From positions 1 to 46,297 of the forward strand of contig JAIXTE010000080.1 in the NCBI GenBank assembly GCA_027484315.1: a stretch of DNA of 46,297 bases, written 5' to 3'. Source of the DNA: Burkholderiales bacterium (lineage in GTDB: Bacteria; Pseudomonadota; Gammaproteobacteria; Burkholderiales; Burkholderiaceae_B). Below the pieces are notes generated by a model. It was given only the letters and a program-made list of their open reading frames with translations. It did no database searches and was not told the DNA's origin. Positions within the stretch are counted from its first letter, which is position 1. Every line of letters starts with the position of its first letter. The translations under genes and the position numbers were made by a program. Below are positions 7,242 through 14,300 of this stretch, one piece after another.

Positions 7242-7775
7242 ATGTTGACCTCGTGCTTTTCATGCAACCGTGCCTCCACATCCGAAGAATTCAACCCAGG
7301 CAAAGTCGCAGGTCTGGGCCGTTTGAATGACATACGTAATGCGGTAAACCATGTTGCGGCAACAAGTAAAGCGTGTGCCAAATTGACCGTCTCGCTTGAA
7401 GCGGATTTAAAGCAAACATCGGCACGCTCGGACTTGATGAACAATCTTCAAGGTGCTCGAGATTCCCTAAGCACCATTCTGGATCATTGCAAAAGTACGA
7501 ACTATGAGTTGACATGTTTTACAAAATACTTCATGAAAAGCTACCCCAAGGCAGACAGCGAAGCCGGCTTGATCAACCCTCAAAAAGATCATTTTGACAA
7601 TGAAGTCCGTCGGCGCGGCGAGTTTGCGCATGACCTGGTTACTGCAGTATTGCCCCTTGCACAAAGGGCTGAGCGTGTAATCAATCGAGCTGCGACGCAG
7701 TTGTCTCTAAGCCCCCGTTTAGGTTTGCTCCATTCTGTCGAAGACCTTGAACGAACATCCGAATTGCACCGGTAA
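7242..7775 (+). CDS. Small helical protein, putative effector (type B, second copy)
   Basis: 177 residues. The ATG at 7242 is preceded by AAAGGA at 7228-7233 with good spacing; an in-frame ATG at 7170 lies upstream of the promoter box and is not used. Paralog of the preceding gene: both begin with a short Cys- and Ser-containing stretch (MLTSCFSCNR), have a helix around GLGRLNDIRNAVNHVA, and end with the conserved SVEDLERTSELHR-type tail. There is no signal peptide or transmembrane segment. Function is unknown; the box and paralogy suggest membership in the same secreted-protein regulon. Confidence 0.8.
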   Translation: MLTSCFSCNRASTSEEFNPGKVAGLGRLNDIRNAVNHVAATSKACAKLTVSLEADLKQTSARSDLMNNLQGARDSLSTILDHCKSTNYELTCFTKYFMKSYPKADSEAGLINPQKDHFDNEVRRRGEFAHDLVTAVLPLAQRAERVINRAATQLSLSPRLGLLHSVEDLERTSELHR

Positions 7776-7906
7776 AAGAACAAGCGTATTTTTTAAACGT
7801 GCTGTGGCTGCGTGTCACTTGGCGGTAAAAGCCAACAGTTGCGACGTTTTGCTGCATGCAGCCAAACTTTGTGTCGCTATTGGGGGATCGACAGTTTCAC
7901 ATTTAT

Positions 7907-7934
7907 GGAACTGGGATGAGTAATTGACCACACA
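7907..7934 (+). promoter_or_regulatory. HrpL-type box of the USP gene (full consensus)
   Basis: GGAACT, 15 bases, CCACACA, 30 nt before the ATG. It fits GGAACY-N15-CCACNNA fully. Confidence 0.75.
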
Positions 7935-7964
7935 ATTCAAATCCACTTTGTAGGTGCGACAAGC

Positions 7965-10571
7965 ATGTCCGGTGATCCTTGCTTCACAGCCAAGTCTGGT
8001 TTATCCGAAAGTGCAAATCGCAATGACCACATGCAAAGTCCTTTTACCAATTTTTGTGATCCCAAATCCCCTATCAGCACACCTGCGAACACCGCTGAAT
8101 ACTGGGCTGCAGCGAATACCGATAGCGCCATTCCACTTCTGGAAGCCGGAAATGTTGAGCCAAAAAAGTATATCAATGCCAACGTAGTTCCATTGGACAG
8201 TGATGGGAAGCAGTTTTTGGGGGCTACTGTTTCCCGCCTCGCTCCAGCTGCGCCGCAGCAACTGATTTCCCTGTTCAAAGCGGCACAAGAACTGAAATCG
8301 GCCGACAAGGGTGATGAACCCGTAGAAATCGTGCAGTTCATATCGCCTTGTGCTTTTTACAATCCTGGAAAATCAAATGATCAACCTGTGTCTGGCCTGC
8401 TCAAATCAGGGCAGTTTATTGAGGGTGTCGGCCAGCTGATTTTTTGTGAAAAATTGAGCGAGTCTACAGAAAAAAATCCGCCTGTCCGAAAATTCACAGT
8501 CACCTACAGTGACACCGCTGGGAAGGAACAAAAATTGGTGCTGACTGAAATCGCGCCTGATTTCAGACAGTCCTTGATGACAGCTGACTCCATTAAGGAC
8601 ACTGTCGCCCAGCTGCATGGGAAGTCTAGCGAAGGAATGCTTAGCAAGCGAGGTGTGGGCCGTGTGGCCATCATGCATGTTGCGCTTGAAGTTAAGCGGA
8701 CCATTGACCAAAGTAATGATCCATCTTCTTTGAATAAGGTGTGGGTTACCCAACAGGTTGATGTGGCCATTGAAAAGCTGGAACAGCACAGGCCGAAGTA
8801 CCTGTCGAAGAATAATGATCAGAAGAATCACTTGATTACTTATCTGGCTGACGTAGCCAAAGCGCGCGCTTCAGCTACCCCCAAGTCTGCTGAATCCTCT
8901 CCTGTAAAGGCAGAAGTGAAGTCGAAATCGCCATCGGGGGAGGAACTTATCCAACCTGACGCAAAATCTGTCGACTCATCTCGTGAAAATGTTGGAGTCG
9001 AGACCCAGCCAGGTATCAAAGTTGCTGAAGTCGCCTCTGAACCTGTCGCCCCCTCTCGGGGACATGTCGGAGTCAAGCCCTGTCCAATTGTTGAAGATAC
9101 CAAAGTCACCTCTGAACCTGTCGCCCCCTCTCGTGTAAATCCAAATGTGGAATCGAAACCGACATTCATCAAAAAAGCTGAAACCCTTGGGTTTATAGGT
9201 ATTGGCAACAGTTGCTATATGAATTCCGCTTTGAAGTTTTTAATGCTGACCCAGGGCGAGGCGCTTGTCCATCGTATTGATAGTGCTGTTGAACTCCTTG
9301 AAAAGAAAAAGCAATTGGCAACAGATGTTTCGGCCATGTTCCAGAGCGGGTCAGGCCGCGTGGATGAATCAAAAATTGAACAAGTGGTGGAGCTTGTCTC
9401 GCCGGATAAAATCATGATTGAGACGCAAGATTACAAAGAAGCAGAGGCCCTAAAACGCAAGGCTCAAGCGACGTTTGTAGAACCATTGCGTGAGTTCGTT
9501 GAAAGCTACATGGAAAATACTCATCATTTGCAACCTTCGCTTGAAAATTTTAAGCTGAAGTTGAGCAATGTGGATTTGAGGTCTACCCTTGAGAATGAAA
9601 AAGACAAGTTGGTCGAACGTTCAGAGCAAATTTATAAATCTGTCTTGCGTTTGTACGAAAGCAAAATGGCCAGCCCTGAGAGCTTGGCCGACAAGTTAAT
9701 CAACCACGTGAGTGATTTGGATTGTTACAAAAATGAGAAGTTTGATAATGCCCTTGGCGAATACAAAAATAATTTTGCAGTGAGGTGCAAAGCGGAACTA
9801 AAAAATATACTGAAGGGCGAAAGGCTTGCATCCCAACCTCAATTGGAATTGGCAGGAAAAGTTCAAAAGCAGCTTGAATCCAAGGCCAAAGAAATTACCA
9901 AAAAAGTCAAACAACTTGAATTGTTGAAAAAGTTCTTTACCGAACAGCCGATTAATTCCGAAGCACTTGAAAATAAATTAAGTCGTGTCCTTGATGTGTT
10001 CGAGACTGTATGCTTTCCGAAAGAGGACAAACATAAGCAGCAAGACCCCATAGAACTGTTCGAAAAGTGCCAAGATGTTTTCGGTGCTCCGGTTTTTTTC
10101 GAACATAAGCATGGTTCAGACGAAACCAAGCGCATTGGAAATCAGTTTCAAGTCAAGTTTTATGACCCTAACAGGCAACCAGAAACACTCCGTGGCTTTG
10201 GTGGGCTGTTAACCGATTTTGATCAAACTGACCCGTCTAATCATGATAACCCGTTTAATCATGACGAGCTTTACGTCACAATCCGCTACCAAGGTAAGCA
10301 CCAATTCTTTAAGCAATTGGATCTTGATCGTCTTTTTAAAGTGCAGACCAGTAATGGGAAAAAAAACTTTCAGGCAGACAGTCTGATTTTCCATACGGGT
10401 GTCGAAACAACCGGTGGGCACTATTTCATGATTCATCGTGACGAAAACAACAAATGGACGAGCCACAATGACAGTTTCGTGAGGCGTATTACATGCAGTG
10501 AAGCCCTTGCGCTCTCCTCACCCCATACAAGTCCACGTCGCCCCGTGATGATTCGGTTCAAGAAGGTCTGA
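7965..10571 (+). CDS. Ubiquitin-specific protease (USP, peptidase C19-like), putative secreted deubiquitinase
   Basis: An 868-residue protein whose C-terminal half carries the two signature boxes of eukaryotic ubiquitin-specific proteases. The Cys box is GFIGIGNSCYMNSALK with catalytic Cys at residue 417. The His box is GGHYFMIHR with His at about 819, followed by W and SHNDSFV with Asn 835/Asp 836, the position of the third catalytic residue. About 400 residues between the boxes, larger than a minimal USP core, hold long charged helices that look like a coiled-coil insertion. Residues 1-60 are Ser/Thr/Pro/Asn-rich, as in type III secretion signals. A further domain (about 60-290) is unrecognised. 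A Ser/Pro-rich linker with an imperfect SEPVAPSR repeat joins it to the protease. No zinc-finger Cys pairs are evident. It would remove ubiquitin or a ubiquitin-like modifier from host proteins. The fold call is strong; activity is inferred. Confidence 0.88.
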   Translation: MSGDPCFTAKSGLSESANRNDHMQSPFTNFCDPKSPISTPANTAEYWAAANTDSAIPLLEAGNVEPKKYINANVVPLDSDGKQFLGATVSRLAPAAPQQLISLFKAAQELKSADKGDEPVEIVQFISPCAFYNPGKSNDQPVSGLLKSGQFIEGVGQLIFCEKLSESTEKNPPVRKFTVTYSDTAGKEQKLVLTEIAPDFRQSLMTADSIKDTVAQLHGKSSEGMLSKRGVGRVAIMHVALEVKRTIDQSNDPSSLNKVWVTQQVDVAIEKLEQHRPKYLSKNNDQKNHLITYLADVAKARASATPKSAESSPVKAEVKSKSPSGEELIQPDAKSVDSSRENVGVETQPGIKVAEVASEPVAPSRGHVGVKPCPIVEDTKVTSEPVAPSRVNPNVESKPTFIKKAETLGFIGIGNSCYMNSALKFLMLTQGEALVHRIDSAVELLEKKKQLATDVSAMFQSGSGRVDESKIEQVVELVSPDKIMIETQDYKEAEALKRKAQATFVEPLREFVESYMENTHHLQPSLENFKLKLSNVDLRSTLENEKDKLVERSEQIYKSVLRLYESKMASPESLADKLINHVSDLDCYKNEKFDNALGEYKNNFAVRCKAELKNILKGERLASQPQLELAGKVQKQLESKAKEITKKVKQLELLKKFFTEQPINSEALENKLSRVLDVFETVCFPKEDKHKQQDPIELFEKCQDVFGAPVFFEHKHGSDETKRIGNQFQVKFYDPNRQPETLRGFGGLLTDFDQTDPSNHDNPFNHDELYVTIRYQGKHQFFKQLDLDRLFKVQTSNGKKNFQADSLIFHTGVETTGGHYFMIHRDENNKWTSHNDSFVRRITCSEALALSSPHTSPRRPVMIRFKKV
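8965..9165 (+). repeat. Imperfect linker repeat in the USP gene
   Basis: Three related units of about 25 codons encode SSRENVGVE, SEPVAPSRGHVGVK and SEPVAPSRVNPNVE with similar spacing. The second and third share a run over SEPVAPSR. The stretch is likely a flexible linker between the N-terminal part and the protease. Confidence 0.6.
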
Positions 10572-10628
10572 AATCCCCCCTTGGTTGTGCTGAACCAACC
10601 TTAAATAAGCGGCTCGATTCGTTTACAT

Positions 10629-10656
10629 GGAACCTGCACTGCGCAGGGGTAACGCA
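10629..10656 (+). promoter_or_regulatory. HrpL-type box of the gene at 10691
   Basis: GGAACC, 15 bases, TAACGCA, 34 nt before the ATG. The -35 element is perfect; the -10 element keeps only ACNNA. Confidence 0.5.
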
Positions 10657-10690
10657 AACATCCTATTGAACGAATCAGGAGGTTTTGCAC

Positions 10691-11248
10691 ATGTACACAG
10701 CCAGTTCAAGGTCCACGGGCTTGTCGCCACAGCAACAGCACGGCATCAACAGGTCTCGATTGGACAATCTCGACAACACGCTGACCCCAATTGCCGCAGC
10801 AGCGGCGAGCCTGGTCAGCACAGCCAGGGAAATGCAACATACTGCTGAATCCAGAAAGTCGTCAGGAAACAAGGTTTTATTTGACAGCGACCATCGATCC
10901 ATCACCACCAAAGATTTGATTGCTTCTTTAAAGTCTGCAAAGAATGCGCTGAAAGGTTTGGAGTCCAAGTCCACAGGCTTGGTGCGTGATGTTCGGCACA
11001 TGGCCGGGCATCAAGAGGGCCTGTACCAGGGCAATATGGGCGGAATTCCGCTGGCCGACAAGGTGAACTGGTGCACCAGGCAGGTGGACAACTTCATGGA
11101 GCGCGGCCACAAGCTGGGCCAACGGCAACTTCCAGCCATTCGAAGCGCTGTGTCCAAGATCGACCAAGCAAGCGGTTTTCTGCCCGGTGGTGTGGGGCAC
11201 GTGAACCGGGAAATTACAGGCAATCTGGAACGATTGTCCAGAATGTAA
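10691..11248 (+). CDS. Small helical protein, putative effector (type C)
   Basis: 185 residues. The ATG at 10691 has AGGAGG at 10677-10682, eight bases upstream; a TTG at 10685 is too close to that site. The first 20 residues are rich in Ser, Thr and Gln (MYTASSRSTGLSPQQQ). A helix RLDNLDNTLTPIAAAAASLV follows. The rest is helical, with some Gly (QGNMGGIPLADK), and ends in REITGNLERLSRM. The size and the N-terminal RLDNLDN helix resemble the genes at 6532 and 7242 only weakly. There is no membrane segment or known domain. Function unknown; secretion is inferred from the box and the N-terminal composition. Confidence 0.78.
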   Translation: MYTASSRSTGLSPQQQHGINRSRLDNLDNTLTPIAAAAASLVSTAREMQHTAESRKSSGNKVLFDSDHRSITTKDLIASLKSAKNALKGLESKSTGLVRDVRHMAGHQEGLYQGNMGGIPLADKVNWCTRQVDNFMERGHKLGQRQLPAIRSAVSKIDQASGFLPGGVGHVNREITGNLERLSRM

Positions 11249-11272
11249 GCCAGGGGTTCGCTTGGACATTGC

Positions 11273-11298
11273 TGCGTCCGGAATTCACTCCGGGCGCA
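11273..11298 (+). terminator. Hairpin between the small effector and uvrA
   Basis: The arms TGCGTCCGGA and TCCGGGCGCA form ten pairs with one G-T, around a six-base loop. No T-run follows. It may end transcription of the effector gene. Confidence 0.45.
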
Positions 11299-11341
11299 GT
11301 ACAATCGGTAGCCTGTAGCAACAGTTTTACCCAGGCGCCCC

Positions 11342-14300
11342 ATGACCAGCAAAGCAAAGAAAACCGAGAATTCCCAGTACCTTGGCAATGTCATCCGAAT
11401 CAAGGGCGCCCGCCAGCACAACCTCAAAAACGTCGACATCGACATCAAGACCGGTGAAATCAGTGTGTTCACTGGCGTTTCCGGTAGTGGAAAAAGCTCA
11501 CTGGTATTCGACACCCTGTACGCAGAAGGCCAGCGCCGGTACGTGGAAACGTTTTCGCCCTATGCCCGCCAGTTCCTGGATCGCATGGACAAACCCGATG
11601 TAGACAGCATCGAAGGCGTATTGCCCGCCATTGCGATTGACCAGGCCAACCCGGTGCGCACCTCCCGCAGCACCGTGGGCACCATGACTGAAATCAACGA
11701 CCACCTGAAACTGATTTACGCCCGTGCCGCCCATTTGCATTGCCGCCAGTGCGGGCAGTGGGTTCGTGAAGACACCGTGGCCAGCATCAAGCAATCGATA
11801 CTCGACAAAGCCGCTGCGCAAAACGACCCGCGCCTTGTTGTTACCTTCCCGGTGCGTGTGCCTGCAAAATTTACCGCACAGGAAATTGAAGATTTTCTGA
11901 GTGCCCAAGGCTACACCCGCATTCACCGCGAGACGCCCATCAAGAAAGGCCGCAGCGTGGTTGAAAAACTGCTGGACGTGGTGCAAGACCGTTTCCGTGT
12001 TGCCGCCGTTGAAGAAAGCCGCTTCAGCGATGCTGTGGCCAGTGCTTTGCACCGAGGCAAGGGCAAGGTCAACGTGTTTGCCCTGCCTGAAAGTGGTGAA
12101 GACAGTGCAAGTGCAACCGAGGCCACGGAGCCTTGGCGCTATTCCGAAGGGCTGCACTGCGCCACTTGCGACCTGGATTATTCAAGCCCCTTGCCCAGCC
12201 ATTTCAGTTTCAATTCGCCCCTGGGTGCCTGCGACACCTGCCGTGGTTTTGGCCGGGTTATTGGCATTGATTATGGCCTGGTGATTCCCGATGAAAACAA
12301 ATCGCTGGAAGAGGGCGCAGTCAAACCCTGGACCACGGAAAGCTTCAAAAGCTGCCAGAAAGACCTGGTGCGCTTTGCCAAAAAACGCGGCATTGCCACC
12401 AACATTGCCTACAAGCATTTGCCTGAAGAACACAAGCTGTGGGTGATTGAAGGCGATGCGAATTTTGATGGCAACTGGGAAGGCAATTTGTTCTACGGCG
12501 TGGCCCGTTATTTCGAATGGCTGGAAAGCAAAACCTACAAAATGCACGTGCGCGTCATGCTGTCAAAGTACCGCAGTTACACCCCGTGCCCCGATTGCAA
12601 TGGCTCACGCCTGAAGCCCGATTCACTGCTCTGGAAACTGCCTGCCGACACTGCGCTTTACAGCATTTTTGACATCATGCAGTTGCCCTTGCTGACCGTG
12701 GCCACGCTGTTCAAAAATCTGCAACTGCCCGGCGCACTCGATGAAGCCAGCGACCTGGTATTACAGGAAATTCGCACACGCCTGGGCTTTCTGATTCAAG
12801 TGGGTTTGGGTTATTTAACGCTTGATCGGCAAAGCCGCACGCTCAGCGGTGGTGAAGTGCAGCGCATCAACCTGACCACGGCCTTGGGCAGTTCACTGGT
12901 CAACACCCTGTTTGTGTTGGATGAGCCGTCGGTGGGTTTGCACCCCCGCGACATTGCCCGAGTGGCCCAGGCCATGCAGCGTCTGAAAGAAGCAGGCAAC
13001 ACCCTGGTGGTGGTTGAGCACGACCCGCAGTTGATGAACCAGGCCGACAGGCTGGTCGACATTGGCCCCGGCCCCGGTGAGGCAGGTGGCCACATTGTGT
13101 TTGATGGCGCGCCTGCTGCCATTGAACAATCAAGTTCGCTCACCGCGCGCTACCTGAAAGGCGAGCTGAAAGTGGTGGAGCAAATCAAGCCACTGGGCGA
13201 TGCGAAAGAACACCTTGTGCTGACTGGTGTGCGTGCCAACAACCTGAAAAACATTGACTTCAAACTGCCGCTGAACCGACTGGTGGTGCTCACCGGTGTG
13301 TCAGGTTCAGGCAAGTCGACCCTGGTGCAAGACGTGCTGGTGCCTGCCATCAAGAAAATCAAGGGCGAACCCACTGAAGCTCCCGGCGAGTTTGATTCAT
13401 TGGAAGGTGTCGAACACATTACCCAACTGGCCTTTGTAGACCAAAGCCCGATTGGCAAAACCACGCGCAGCAACCCCGCCAGTTACGTGGGTGCATTTGA
13501 TGAACTGCGCAAGCTGTTTTCCAAAACAAAAATTGCCGTGGAACGCGATTACAAGCCCGGTTTTTTCAGTTTCAACAGTGGCGATGGCCGTTGCCCCATG
13601 TGCGGCGGCAACGGCTTTGAACATGTTGAAATGCAGTTTCTCAGCGATGTGTATTTGCGCTGTGGCGAATGCAATGGCACGCGCTACCGCCCCGAGGCTT
13701 TGGAAGTCACGCTGGAACGAAAAGGCCAGGTGCTCAATATGGCCCAGGTGCTGGAACTGACCGTGGACCAGGCACTCGACCTGTTCGAAAAAGACACCGC
13801 CTTGCTGAAAACCCTGCAGCCACTTGCGCTGGTGGGCCTGAATTATTTGCGCCTTGGCCAGCCTGTACCCACGCTCAGCGGGGGTGAAGCACAACGCCTG
13901 AAGCTGGCTGGGTTCCTGGCCGAGTTGAAGCCTTCTGCCAGTGGTCAGAAGCTGGCGAAAAAAGGTGACCTGTTTGTGTTTGATGAACCCACCACCGGCC
14001 TGCATTTTGATGACGTGGCCAAGCTGATGCGTTCACTGCGCCTGTTGCAGGAGGCCGGGCACAGCGTGCTGATTGTTGAACACAACCTGGATGTCATTTG
14101 CGCGGCCGACTGGCTGATTGACCTGGGCCCTGAAGCGGGCGAATACGGTGGCGAACTGGTGGCCCAAGGCACCCCCGAACAACTGGCCAAAATCAAGAAC
14201 AGCCACACGGGTGTGGCCATCAAGCAGTACCTCACGCAAAGCAATTTGCTGCATGCAGCCGACTTGAACAAGGCCAGCAACAGCAGCGACCACATGGTGG

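Noticed and set aside
11313..11324. CTGT and ACAG near the uvrA start, like an SOS box.
   Set aside because: The spacing is four bases; LexA boxes of the CTGT-N8-ACAG type need eight.
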